A stretch of DNA of 64,000 bases from Vicinamibacterales bacterium (GTDB lineage: Bacteria > Acidobacteriota > Vicinamibacteria > Vicinamibacterales > Fen-181), in assembly GCA_036504215.1 (NCBI GenBank), contig DASXVO010000016.1, forward strand, positions 126,001 through 190,000. The letters run 5' to 3'. The notes beneath the pieces are model-generated. The model ran no database searches, was not told the origin of the DNA, and saw only the letters and a program-made list of their open reading frames with translations. Each line of letters begins with the position of its first letter. The first letter of the stretch is position 1. This document shows, piece after piece, positions 54,332 through 63,116 of this stretch. A program made the translations under genes and the position numbers.

Positions 54332-54394
54332 GTGGACGCGGGCCGGGCGTCTGACGTCGCAGACGTCGTAGGTGGCCAGACAGGTCTTGCACAC
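54332..54394 (-). pseudogene. Relic: N-terminal 21 codons of a second cas2
   Basis: The frame starting at GTG 54394 reads MCKTCLATYDVCDVRRPARV, closely parallel to MRNTFLVTYDVCDDKRLARV of the intact cas2. The DNA ACCTACGACGTCTGCGAC is identical in both. The likeness stops after about 21 codons and a Csb2-like tail follows in a different frame. Confidence 0.65.
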
Positions 54395-54418
54395 CCGGCT
54401 GGAATCGAGCGACCGAGC

Positions 54419-54940
54419 CTACAACAACCGACCACCAATCGCGGGTGGCACGAGCGTCCGCAGTTCCGGGAACCGCTCCAGCAGTCTCGAGATGTCCGCC
54501 AGGTCCTTCTGCCGCTTGCTCGGCCGTCGCTTCTCATCGAGCGCGGCCCACACCTTGCCGCGCAGCACATCGTCCACGGCCGCAACCAGGAACGACACAC
54601 CAAGCACCAGGCGCCGCTCCGCACGCGCCAGGAACTCGGCGTATCGCGGGTCGGTCTGGATCTGAACGCGGAGATCAGAGCCAGCTTTCGCAAGGTTGAC
54701 GCTGTATGGGAACCGCTCGATCTGGAAGGACGGCCCGAACAGGTCGTCGATTCTCGAGAGCGCGTCGGCTGCGACGACGAGGTCGAGGTCGAGGCTGACG
54801 AGCGGCTCGACGTAGGCGTTGACGGCCTGGCCACCAATCACGCAGTAGTCGACGGGCTCACGCGAGAGGATGGCCACGAGTTCGTCGAGGAACTCTGACT
54901 GGTCCACGGTCACCGCCTTCCAGAAATCACGTCCGCGCAT
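54419..54940 (-). CDS. Nucleotidyltransferase-fold protein (AbiEii/MNT-like)
   Basis: A 173-residue protein with the minimal nucleotidyltransferase signature: YCVIGGQAVNAYVEPLVSLDLDLVV gives the GG helix and the two Asp residues of the metal site. The C-terminal part (PSKRQKDLADISRLLERFPEL) is the usual end of such proteins. Relatives serve as the toxin or antitoxin of type IV or MNT-HEPN-like systems. No clear partner gene is adjacent. It begins 15 bp after the csb2 stop in the same direction, so it may be transcribed with the cas operon. Confidence 0.75.
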   Translation of the reverse strand: MRGRDFWKAVTVDQSEFLDELVAILSREPVDYCVIGGQAVNAYVEPLVSLDLDLVVAADALSRIDDLFGPSFQIERFPYSVNLAKAGSDLRVQIQTDPRYAEFLARAERRLVLGVSFLVAAVDDVLRGKVWAALDEKRRPSKRQKDLADISRLLERFPELRTLVPPAIGGRLL

Positions 54941-54955
54941 TGGGGGTGCCCTCCG

Positions 54956-57160
54956 TCACGGCGTAGCCGCGCGCCTTGACTCACTCGACACGGCCTGGAA
55001 CAGGCCGCCGCCAAGGTGCCTTGTCCGGCCAAGGAGTACCGGGCCTTGGAGGGCCGTCTGAAAATCCAGCCGAAGCCAGCCGCAGATTCCGAGTCCAGGC
55101 ATCACTTCGACTCGGAGGACCGCAATCCGTGGCGTCGGCAGTCCCCGACGATGACATTCACTCAGAACGTCGGCCGCAAGTGCGGCCGCCGCATCCTCGC
55201 GTTTCGCATGGCGTGTGACCTGGTACGGGGTCACGGACTCCCAGGCGTTAGCGGAGGCGAGGAGACGATCACGATCGAAGTCGACAACGGCCGGCCGCAG
55301 GATGAGCTTGCCAGCCCCCCCGGCGAGAAGCTCGCAGAACCGCTCCATCGCCGAATCCAGAAGCCGTAGGTCCATAACCTCCTGTCGACTCGGAGGTCGT
55401 CGTTCCAATAGGTGCGGAGCCACGATGAACAACCGGTGGCGCGGGGCGTCGAACGCAAACGCCAGATGGGGATTCTGCTCGGTGCGAGCGGGCGAGCCAT
55501 CGTCGTGATGCCCGGTGAAGAACGGCGACAACGTCTGGCGATCTCCCAGGGTCATCTGAACACGGGCGATCACAGCCCTCCGAAGAGCCTTCGTCAGAAT
55601 CGGGGCTGGGGCCGGGCGGAGGCCACTCTCGATCGAGAACGCCTGAATCTCCTGGACGATATCGACCGGTGCCATGACGCCCAACCCAAGGAACCGTCCA
55701 TTCCCAAGCGCCAGGGGACCAGACACCGGACCCGCGAACGAAACCTCGACGTGTCGTAGCAAGCGGCTGTCGAATCGCCCATGTCCTCCGAAGGCGGCCG
55801 CGCACTCCCCTCTTGACTCGAACGGCTCGCGTTGAACGCGGATGCGCTCGACGCTGTCGCTCAAGCCGGCGTGACGAAGCGCCTGTATTACGCTCCAGGC
55901 CGCGCTTGCCTCCGCCACTGACCGATCCTGACCCGTCATGTGGAACGGCCGTGTGTGATCGCCACGACTGCGAAGACGTCCGCGTACGTATGGCAGCGCG
56001 GCGGCCGTAACGGTGCGCCAGACGCGGAATCCGTAACCAACTGAGCCGTAGTGTGTGAGTTGCGTCTCATCGTCCGTCGGGACCAGCGTCGTAGTCTCGG
56101 AACTGTCTTGAGGCTCCGCGAGTTCCACACCGGAGAAGGCCCAGTGGACGTCGTCAGGACGGAGAGGGCAACACGCTGGGACGTCCACAAGAACGCGCCG
56201 GATGCGATGGTCTGCAAAACGGTGACCGATCGATGGGAGTGGTACGATGCGGATCCGAGCGCCGGCCGGAGCCTCGTACTCACCGCTTGACCTGCGTCCC
56301 ACCAAGAACCGCTCCACCCACTCGACCTGCGCTGGGAGGGCCTGGCGAAGACGATCGGCCGCAACGTCACGAACCAACAGAACTAGTCGCGAAGCAGCCT
56401 TGAGCGGCCATGATGCCAACACGTCCGACTGGGAATCACCGCGAAGTTCGTACAGCCTCCGAGACAGAGGGCCGCTGTACGCAACCTGAGAGAATCGCGC
56501 TTTCGGCGGCTGCGAGAACAACGTGTGCGACGTCTTGCCCACGGGATTCAGCCGAAACCGCCGTGCGCCCGCGGCGTGGCGCGCCTCGAGACTCGCGAGC
56601 GTCCCGACCTGTGGGCAACGGAGGGCTGTTCCGTTGCCCCGCAGAGATGGCCGGTGGACCTGACCGCCGTGGACGGCGAGTTTCTTCTCCAGTTCTGCCT
56701 CGTCGATGATCTGGCCGCACGCCCAGGCCATGTCGACGCCTCGCCCAAGCTGATAGAGCCCCAGCGCCAACGCACACACGTCGGAAGCACGTGAACGTTC
56801 TTCGGCGGCCAACGACCAGATGTAGTGCACCGGGATGAGTGGATCAAAGAGCCTCGGTCGGATCGATTTCTCGGACCTGATCTCCTCAATCCGCGCGTGA
56901 TCGCCGCTCACGGTGTCCCAGTCGTTGTCAGGAACGAATACCCGCACAAGTTGCCCGGGCCACGAATGGGGACAAGCCACAATCGGAGCTGGCAGCCGTT
57001 CAAGCCAGGCAAGTGACTCGCGAGCCGACTCGGTCAGCGGCCCAATAGCGGCTCCCGCCAGCAACGCCTGGAAGAGCCGCCCGGGTGCAGGAGGCCAGTC
57101 TCCATTGCCGTGGTAACGTCCCTCGTAGAAACGGACCGTCAAGATCAGGTGTCCGGGCAT
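54956..57160 (-). CDS. csb2: Csb2, Cas5-Cas6 fusion of type I-G (GSU0054-like)
   Basis: A 734-residue protein of the GSU0054 family, the fused Cas5/Cas6 subunit of type I-G (formerly I-U) systems. The N-terminal LILTVRFYEGRYHG and WPPAPGRLFQALLAG are the family signature. A first glycine-rich loop (GPLALGNGRFLGLG, about 480-495) ends the first half and a second (GPVLLGRTRHLGGGLF, near 710) ends the protein. It is expected to process pre-crRNA and cap the crRNA in the Cascade complex. It starts 9 bp after csb1. Confidence 0.93.
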   Translation of the reverse strand: MPGHLILTVRFYEGRYHGNGDWPPAPGRLFQALLAGAAIGPLTESARESLAWLERLPAPIVACPHSWPGQLVRVFVPDNDWDTVSGDHARIEEIRSEKSIRPRLFDPLIPVHYIWSLAAEERSRASDVCALALGLYQLGRGVDMAWACGQIIDEAELEKKLAVHGGQVHRPSLRGNGTALRCPQVGTLASLEARHAAGARRFRLNPVGKTSHTLFSQPPKARFSQVAYSGPLSRRLYELRGDSQSDVLASWPLKAASRLVLLVRDVAADRLRQALPAQVEWVERFLVGRRSSGEYEAPAGARIRIVPLPSIGHRFADHRIRRVLVDVPACCPLRPDDVHWAFSGVELAEPQDSSETTTLVPTDDETQLTHYGSVGYGFRVWRTVTAAALPYVRGRLRSRGDHTRPFHMTGQDRSVAEASAAWSVIQALRHAGLSDSVERIRVQREPFESRGECAAAFGGHGRFDSRLLRHVEVSFAGPVSGPLALGNGRFLGLGVMAPVDIVQEIQAFSIESGLRPAPAPILTKALRRAVIARVQMTLGDRQTLSPFFTGHHDDGSPARTEQNPHLAFAFDAPRHRLFIVAPHLLERRPPSRQEVMDLRLLDSAMERFCELLAGGAGKLILRPAVVDFDRDRLLASANAWESVTPYQVTRHAKREDAAAALAADVLSECHRRGLPTPRIAVLRVEVMPGLGICGWLRLDFQTALQGPVLLGRTRHLGGGLFQAVSSESRRAATP

Positions 57161-57169
57161 GGTCGCACC

Positions 57170-58267
57170 TCACGGCCTTGGCTTCCGAGAGACCCGCTTC
57201 TTGGCGCCGTCGGCCAAGTCTGCCTTGGCGAACTCCTTGTCGAACGCAACGGTCTCAGGACTCTCGATTCCAAATGCCTTCGCGGCCGCCAGTGCGTACG
57301 ACCATGCCTCGTCGCTCGATATGGTGACGGTATCCCGAACTCCATCACGCCCGACGGCTTGCCATGCACCGGGATGTGCCGGGTCGAGAGTTAGCAGGCA
57401 GCCCTGCCGCAGGAATCCGTCGGCTGGCTCAGTTGCGACGACAAGGGCAAGGCCGAGCAGATATCTCCGCACGGTGTCCCCATCGCGCGAACTGTTCAAG
57501 CGCCGAAGTGCGACAAGGTTGATAGTCACCGTTCGGATGATGTCACCATGGGCGACAATACCCCCAGGCGACTCGCCGGCCGGCACGTGCACAAATCCCC
57601 GCTTCGCGAGCGGACTTTTCGTATCCCCCTCCGCCTTCGCTTTGTCGTCATCGCTGAAGACCTCTAGAGCCGCATAGTCAACCGGCGGAGCGTACACTGC
57701 CGATCTCGTGAGAACGTCGACGTTCCATGCCCGGATAACCGCCTGCAGGATCCTCGGCAGCTTTGCGGATGTGTCGCGCGAATCCCAGACCCCAAACACC
57801 AGCGAGGTGGGCGCGAGCTTGGCCAACGGCCCCGCGTCACCTCTTTCGAGGAACGCGAGAAACGCTTCACGTGCGGCTTCTTTCAGTCTCGTGGATCGGA
57901 CAATCGCATCGCCCAGACGATGCCCGGCGTCGAACAATGACACCTCGCGACCATTGCCGAGTACGATCGTGACCTGTGGAACGAGTTCGGCGAGTCGGTG
58001 GCCACTAGGCGCCACGCCTGACGACCTCTTGAACAGTGGTTCGAGACGGTTCGCTTGCGAACCAACGCTGTCGATTGTGGCCACCTTCGTGCCGTCGGAC
58101 ATCTGGTCGATGTTGTAGCCGATGTCCTTGTACGTGGGCGGGAAGATGACTCCACCCGGTCCATCGATCGGCAGCAGTTTCTGAATTAGACACAGAGCGA
58201 CCGGTCCCGCATCGCAATCCGCCCAACCGTTGATGACCGCGTCGCTCACCGACCGTGTGTTTGTCAT
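57170..58267 (-). CDS. csb1: Csb1, Cas7-type backbone subunit of type I-G (GSU0053-like)
   Basis: A 365-residue Cas7-like protein of the GSU0053 family that forms the crRNA-binding backbone of the effector complex. Recognisable segments are GGVIFPPTYKD, DSVGSQANRLEPLF, TSLVFGVWDS and RGFVHVPAGESPGGIV. The start is the ATG at 58267 (eight bases after GAGGAG), which overlaps the csb3 stop by 4 bp; an in-frame ATG at 58300 is less likely. Confidence 0.93.
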   Translation of the reverse strand: MTNTRSVSDAVINGWADCDAGPVALCLIQKLLPIDGPGGVIFPPTYKDIGYNIDQMSDGTKVATIDSVGSQANRLEPLFKRSSGVAPSGHRLAELVPQVTIVLGNGREVSLFDAGHRLGDAIVRSTRLKEAAREAFLAFLERGDAGPLAKLAPTSLVFGVWDSRDTSAKLPRILQAVIRAWNVDVLTRSAVYAPPVDYAALEVFSDDDKAKAEGDTKSPLAKRGFVHVPAGESPGGIVAHGDIIRTVTINLVALRRLNSSRDGDTVRRYLLGLALVVATEPADGFLRQGCLLTLDPAHPGAWQAVGRDGVRDTVTISSDEAWSYALAAAKAFGIESPETVAFDKEFAKADLADGAKKRVSRKPRP

Positions 58268-59187
58268 AAGAACGTCTCCTCGATGACACTTGTGATGCAT
58301 CGGTCCTTGCCTTCCTCACCAGGCGAGCCTAGAAACATCCGGAAACGCCGGCAGGGCAGACCCAGCGGAGCTCCCCCAAGGCTGGCTCTGACAAGAACAG
58401 GGGCGAACAACCCGTGACGGAATGCCTGGTCGGGGCATGCGCCATGCCCAAGAACGGAATACACGTACTCCGACCGGTCGATCTTCTTCGGACGAGCGTG
58501 TGTGAGTCCGATGGCAGCCAATATCTCTACCAGTGGAAAGCCAACCGATGTCATCGTGTTCGAATGGCTGTTGAGCGAGAAACCTGCATCGATCGGGATG
58601 TAGTCCCTCCGCCAGTCGAGTCGGAAACTGCTGCTCTGCGGCGCCTCGAAACTGAAGGGATCCGCGCGCGCCGACCTGTCGAGAGCCTTCAGGTTCGCGA
58701 TCGCATCCCGCGCCAGGGCCGCGCCCGGATAGCCGCCAGCGCCACCCCAGAACTTGGCGTTGTCGCGCCCCGTCCTGTCCGTTTGCTCGCCCCAGTAGTC
58801 GATGACAATGCGATCGACGGTACCCGTGTGCTTGGAATCTGGACAGGTCAGAACCGCAGGCAGTGTTGCGGGACTCGACGGAACGAGGAAAGGGAACGGC
58901 TCTCCGGCCTTCAGAAGTTGCGTGTGCACGTTCCACTTCTCCGTCCTGTGGAGTGACCCGGGCGGAGCGAGCGACTGAACGTGCGAGCCAGCTAGGAAGT
59001 CCAAGACCAATTGGACAGCATCGCCGTTGCCACGCGAACGAATCTTGAACCGGGCGCAGGTGGGGTCGTTCCAGTCGAATCCTCCCTCAGCATCACCAAC
59101 CAGCAGGTCAGCCGCCTCCAGGAATCCGAGGCAGGCAAAGACCTGACCGGGGTTGAACAGGTCCACAGGAATCGATGCTTCGCTCAT
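58264..59187 (-). CDS. csb3: Csb3, Cas8-like subunit of type I-G (GSU0052-like)
   Basis: A 307-residue protein in the position taken by csb3 in Geobacter-type loci (cas3-csb3-csb1-csb2). IPVDLFNPGQVFACLGFLEAAD at the N-terminus and DYIPIDAGFSLNSHSNTMTSVGFPLVEILAAIGL in the second half fit the Csb3 pattern. It is thought to act as the Cas8-like large-subunit equivalent for target recognition. It overlaps both neighbours by 4 bp (ATGA). The name rests mainly on gene order and motif memory. Confidence 0.8.
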   Translation of the reverse strand: MSEASIPVDLFNPGQVFACLGFLEAADLLVGDAEGGFDWNDPTCARFKIRSRGNGDAVQLVLDFLAGSHVQSLAPPGSLHRTEKWNVHTQLLKAGEPFPFLVPSSPATLPAVLTCPDSKHTGTVDRIVIDYWGEQTDRTGRDNAKFWGGAGGYPGAALARDAIANLKALDRSARADPFSFEAPQSSSFRLDWRRDYIPIDAGFSLNSHSNTMTSVGFPLVEILAAIGLTHARPKKIDRSEYVYSVLGHGACPDQAFRHGLFAPVLVRASLGGAPLGLPCRRFRMFLGSPGEEGKDRCITSVIEETFL

Positions 59188-62042
59188 GCAACGCCTTCCT
59201 TCTGTTCAGTCATCCCGCCATCGACCTCTGCGGCCCTCGACGCTTGTTGGTCGGCGGCTCGCAGCAGTGACTCCAGCCAAGCCAGTCCCCATACGCCCCA
59301 CCGCTTCTGCATTCTGGCAAAACGGAGCGTGATCTCCGCCGCATGTTCCTCGACGACCGACGGAGGCAACTCCTGGCATCCACCGACCGGAATCACAGGC
59401 CGAGCAAACCCGTGGTGCGCCGCGATGAGATGCAGGACGGTGTCCTGCAGTTCTGCCGGCAAACGCTTCAGTTCCGCATCCTCGGAGGCAGCGAGTACCG
59501 AGCCCAACTCGTGCCGATAGCCATCGAGTAGCGCCACGTCCACGGGCCCAGGTGTCTTCGCGTAGTCCATTCCGTCTCGGGGCGCCCGAAAAGCCCGCTT
59601 CCACCGCCACGCCGTCTTCCCGATATCGTGCAACCGGGCGGCCACGCTCAACGCCTGGATCAGTTCGTGGGGCAGCTCGAGGCGCGATGCCAGCGCGACG
59701 ATCCGTTCCAGGACCCAATCCGAATGCTCGTGTAGGCGTTGCATGCGGCCCACTGCTCTCGCGTCTCCGACCGCGCCTTCTCCCCTCCACCTCTCAACCA
59801 CAAGCCAAGTGACTGCGTCGCCATCGTCTGAAACGGCTCGGCTGAGTCGGACAGTCTCGCGCCACTGCGGCTCACGAAGCGGCTCCTCATTTGCCTCGAC
59901 ACAGCGGACGCGAAAGGAGATGAGGGGCTCCGGATTCAGCAGGATCTGCTGTCGTGCCGAGTCGAGTTCAGTCAGTGTCCACACTCCGCCGTCGTCAACG
60001 GTGCGCGGTAGTGCTCCGGCATCGTCGCAGAGCAGCCCATCCAAGAGTCCGCCAAGCCGGGCATCAACGACCAAGGTCCCCCCGGCCAGGGCTTTGTCGA
60101 GCTGGCGGTCCCTACGGCCGCGATCGGACCCAGCTAAGTGCTTCAAGTCGTGAACTCGGAATGCGGCACGCAATTCCCCCGCTGCTGACAGGGCAATGCC
60201 GACGACATCGTCTTCGGATGGATGCCAAAGTAGCTCGTTCACTGCCCCATGCGCACCACGGTCGTCGGCCGGGGCCTCGTGTTGCGCTTCAGGAAGTGCG
60301 GCGACTCGTGCAACCAACCACTTCTTTACACGAGACGTCTCCATCTCAAGCACCTCACTGGCGTGAGGCGCCGCGGCTTCAAAGAAGTCCTCAACAGCTC
60401 TGGCGCTCCAACGTTCTCCCAATTGGCGCACCGGTAGGAACTTGCGCCACAGCACGGATGTCTGCGGTGGGTCTTCGTCGATCCAGCCTCTCAGCCAGGG
60501 ACCAACCTTCGGGCGACCCGTGTGCTCCTGCAATGAGGTCATCGACCACGCGTCAGCCAGAGGCCGGGAGAGAGGCGGATGAAGCGGCTCAGGCGTTGTC
60601 GCGCATTCAATCAGCGTTCGCAGCTCAGTGCTGTCTCTCGCCTCCAGAGCTAGTGTGCGAAGTGAACCAGGGCTCACGTCACAATTCCCTCGGCCAGCCC
60701 CGCAGCGCTCCAATAGGGATCGGGTCGCATCCTTCAAGGCCGCATCGGCCAAGACAAGGCGATCTTGGGAACCGAGCGCTTCCTGGGATTCCCCGCCAGC
60801 CCTTAGAACGGACGTCGACGGCGAGGTAACCAACACGTGGATCTCAGCCTTCCCGTTTCCTCTCCGATTCACTCGGCCAAACCGCTGGACCATCCGTTCC
60901 CACGCAACCACGTCGCAGACCAAGTGGTCGGCGTCGAGATCGACTCCGACCTCTCCGGCAGAAGTGGCGAAGAGGAAGGATGGAGCCACCGAAGCGCTCG
61001 ACCGACCGGCCAGAAAGCCCAGAGCCTTCAACCGCGCCGCGGCTATCTGTCGTTCGAACACTCGACGGCCACCCACGAAGAGTTCGCATTCCAGAGCCTT
61101 GGGCGCGCTGCCGGACCTAGATTCTCGGCCGGCAAGCTGCTGGACGGCGGCAGACGCGGACTCGGCGACGTCCCGCCTGTCGCTGTACACCACGACGCGC
61201 ACTGGGAGTCTGCCCTCTTCGGTAAGCCCCCAGGCGTGCTCTGCCAGAACCTGAGCAAGATCGGCACCTCCGGGCACCCAGTGCAACGTCAGCCGCTTTG
61301 GGGCAGACAGACGTTTCTGCGCAACGGGATGAGCGAGGTCCTCAGAACCGAGTTCGAACGCCCCAGCTCCTGTTACTCGACCTGTTGCCGACAACGTCAT
61401 CAGCCGCAATCCTCGAATCACAGCCCGCTCGGAATCTCCGCGAGGTCCCAGCTGGCGCTCACACCTCATGATTGCATCAAGGAGCCGCTCAAACGGAGGC
61501 ACCAAATGCGCCTCGTCCAATACGATGAGAGAGTCGACTCCTAGGAGGCCTGCGTGGAAGGGACGCATCTTCCGGCTGACGCCGTAGCCCTCGAATAGGA
61601 GCCGCGATCCGACCATATCGACGGTCCCCACCACGATCGCGGGCGACGCGGGATCGTCCAACCACTCCTTGTTATCAACAAATTGGCCCCTTAGCGTGGA
61701 GACTGGAAGAGAACGCGTGCCAAGGCCAAGAGCCCGTTTCAGTTCAGCATCGGCATCGACGAGTTCGCGCAGTTTGACCGCAACCTCGGTTGCCTGGTCG
61801 ACAACGGCGCGGCGATCGACTACATAGACAAGGCGTCGCGGCAGGCGTGCGCCCATTGCCCGCGCGACCAGCCACAGCGGCATGACCGCAGTCTTCCCGA
61901 GGCCGGTCGGGATATCCAGCGCTCGCTCGATCGAGCCACTCTCGAATCGTCGGAGCAGTTCGACCTGCCATGGAAACGGGCTGTCATCATCCGAGAGGCC
62001 AAGGGCCTTCCATAGCCATCGGTCAGAGTCGGCGGCCTTCAT
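59184..62042 (-). CDS. cas3: Cas3 helicase with C-terminal HD nuclease (type I-G, GSU0051-like)
   Basis: A 952-residue Cas3. The helicase is N-terminal: Walker A PTGLGKT at 45-51, DEAH at 176-179, SAT at 218-220, FATSAGEVGVDLDADHLV (motif V) and QRFGRVNRRG (motif VI). The HD nuclease is C-terminal: H805-D806, H844, H876-H877 and D931. This reversed order is a hallmark of type I-G. All catalytic residues are present, so target degradation should work. The ATG at 62042 is chosen because GGGAGG stands 7 bp upstream; 62069 is an alternative. It is first in the operon and overlaps csb3 by 4 bp. Confidence 0.94.
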   Translation of the reverse strand: MKAADSDRWLWKALGLSDDDSPFPWQVELLRRFESGSIERALDIPTGLGKTAVMPLWLVARAMGARLPRRLVYVVDRRAVVDQATEVAVKLRELVDADAELKRALGLGTRSLPVSTLRGQFVDNKEWLDDPASPAIVVGTVDMVGSRLLFEGYGVSRKMRPFHAGLLGVDSLIVLDEAHLVPPFERLLDAIMRCERQLGPRGDSERAVIRGLRLMTLSATGRVTGAGAFELGSEDLAHPVAQKRLSAPKRLTLHWVPGGADLAQVLAEHAWGLTEEGRLPVRVVVYSDRRDVAESASAAVQQLAGRESRSGSAPKALECELFVGGRRVFERQIAAARLKALGFLAGRSSASVAPSFLFATSAGEVGVDLDADHLVCDVVAWERMVQRFGRVNRRGNGKAEIHVLVTSPSTSVLRAGGESQEALGSQDRLVLADAALKDATRSLLERCGAGRGNCDVSPGSLRTLALEARDSTELRTLIECATTPEPLHPPLSRPLADAWSMTSLQEHTGRPKVGPWLRGWIDEDPPQTSVLWRKFLPVRQLGERWSARAVEDFFEAAAPHASEVLEMETSRVKKWLVARVAALPEAQHEAPADDRGAHGAVNELLWHPSEDDVVGIALSAAGELRAAFRVHDLKHLAGSDRGRRDRQLDKALAGGTLVVDARLGGLLDGLLCDDAGALPRTVDDGGVWTLTELDSARQQILLNPEPLISFRVRCVEANEEPLREPQWRETVRLSRAVSDDGDAVTWLVVERWRGEGAVGDARAVGRMQRLHEHSDWVLERIVALASRLELPHELIQALSVAARLHDIGKTAWRWKRAFRAPRDGMDYAKTPGPVDVALLDGYRHELGSVLAASEDAELKRLPAELQDTVLHLIAAHHGFARPVIPVGGCQELPPSVVEEHAAEITLRFARMQKRWGVWGLAWLESLLRAADQQASRAAEVDGGMTEQKEGVA

Positions 62043-62156
62043 TGATGGCCTCCCAGCAGGATCGGACATTGGAGTTTCTTCTCTGCCGCGCTCCGTTGTA
62101 GCTCACGCATGAGTCCTGACGCAACGTAAAACCCCTGGTGCATCAATCCGGCACGA

Positions 62157-62211
62157 GGACCCAAGGGGTCCATAAATGGGGATGCTACCCGCCAGATGTG
62201 ACAGGGCGGGT
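62157..62211. other. Two hairpins upstream of the cas operon
   Basis: GGACCC-AAG-GGGTCC (62157-62171) and ACCCGCC ... GGCGGGT (62187-62193 / 62205-62211) are inverted repeats in the ~300-bp gap before cas3. They could be regulatory or the terminator of the decayed genes upstream. No convincing promoter is seen for cas3. Confidence 0.3.
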
Positions 62212-62341
62212 AACAACTCGGCCGGCGGGTGAGATAATCCGGGGGCACCAATGGCATGGAGAGGAGAGTGAAGCCCTGGAGCGGATGGCGCCGGGGAGGC
62301 GGTCACACCAGATCGACAGGCTGGCCTGGCAGTACGTCGCT

Positions 62342-62533
62342 TTACATGCGTTCGCGGAGGGCTCTGCGCCACGCCGGCGTGCCCATCTCCACGCCCTGCG
62401 TATCGAGCGAAGCACCAGCCAACACCTTTGCGCCGTCGAACGTCGCGCACCGCATTGCCATGCGCTCGATGACGGAACCTCTCATCAGCTACCGCCGATG
62501 CAACGGCTCCATGGCCGGAGAGGTGTCGGTCAT
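62342..62533 (-). pseudogene. Decayed small partner gene of the nucleotidyltransferase
   Basis: Read from the ATG at 62533, this frame gives MTDTSPAMEPLHRR, a TAG stop, then LMRGSVIERMAMRCATFDGA and on to GTPAWRRALRERM before TAA. Across the stop it resembles the ~80-residue proteins often encoded right behind nucleotidyltransferase-domain genes of this kind. The internal stop and shortened end mark it as dead. Confidence 0.5.
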
Positions 62534-62660
62534 CGCCGCGACTCGGACAGCGGGTCCCCGACGCCGAGCTGGGCTGCCCAGCGATCGAGATACGGTCATC
62601 GAGATCGGGGACTGCGCTCAGGCGGATGTGTACCTCGCGCAACTCCAGTTCGGACCGGCC

Positions 62661-63085
62661 CTAGCGGGCCCAGGCGAGCTTCGACAGAACCAGTTCCTCG
62701 GGAGAAATGATCCACGCCAGGAAGTCGCCGAGGTCGACGCGGCGCCTGCGCGAAAACTCCGCGCGCTGGAACGGGGCGTCCTTGACGGGGATGAAATCGA
62801 CCCTCACGAGCAGGTCGATGATGATGACATTCACCACCCTCCGCGCGGCAACGGTTCGCCGCACAGCGTCGGAGTCGAACTCGAAATCGGTCACAAGAGT
62901 GCGTGGAGGGTATCCGTCTGGGCGGGCTCCAAATCGACGACGAGGTCAATATCACGCGTCGTCCGCGGCTGGGCACAGTAGCTCATCGCCATCGCGCCCA
63001 CGAGCATGTACCTGATGGGCGCTGTCTCGAGCCGGGCGACCACGAACCGCAGGACATCGGGTTGTTTGCTCACGTCCAGGCGCAC
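62661..63085 (-). pseudogene. Frameshifted nucleotidyltransferase-fold gene
   Basis: Two abutting frames make one protein. Residues 1-64 (from 63085) contain YMLVGAMAMSYCAQPRTTRDIDLVVDL, the nucleotidyltransferase core with its Asp pair. The next frame (from 62894) continues with FEFDSDAVRRTVAARRVVNV, then APFQRAEFSRRRRVDLGDF and ISPEELVLSKLAWAR. They meet at GTGA (62891-62894), consistent with a single-base indel, and the frame then stops early at 62661. Intact relatives run on for a further ~30-50 residues. It lies upstream of cas3 in the same direction. Confidence 0.65.
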
Positions 63086-63116
63086 TCGCAGGCACGGAGG
63101 CCAGCGGCCACCTGCC

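Noticed and set aside
62230-62245. GATAAT box on the + strand as a promoter
   Set aside because: No gene follows on the + strand and there is no -35, so it is likely chance.
62256-62981. 241-codon + strand frame upstream of the cas operon
   Set aside because: It is antisense to the two decayed nucleotidyltransferase-pair genes, whose - strand frames match protein families better.
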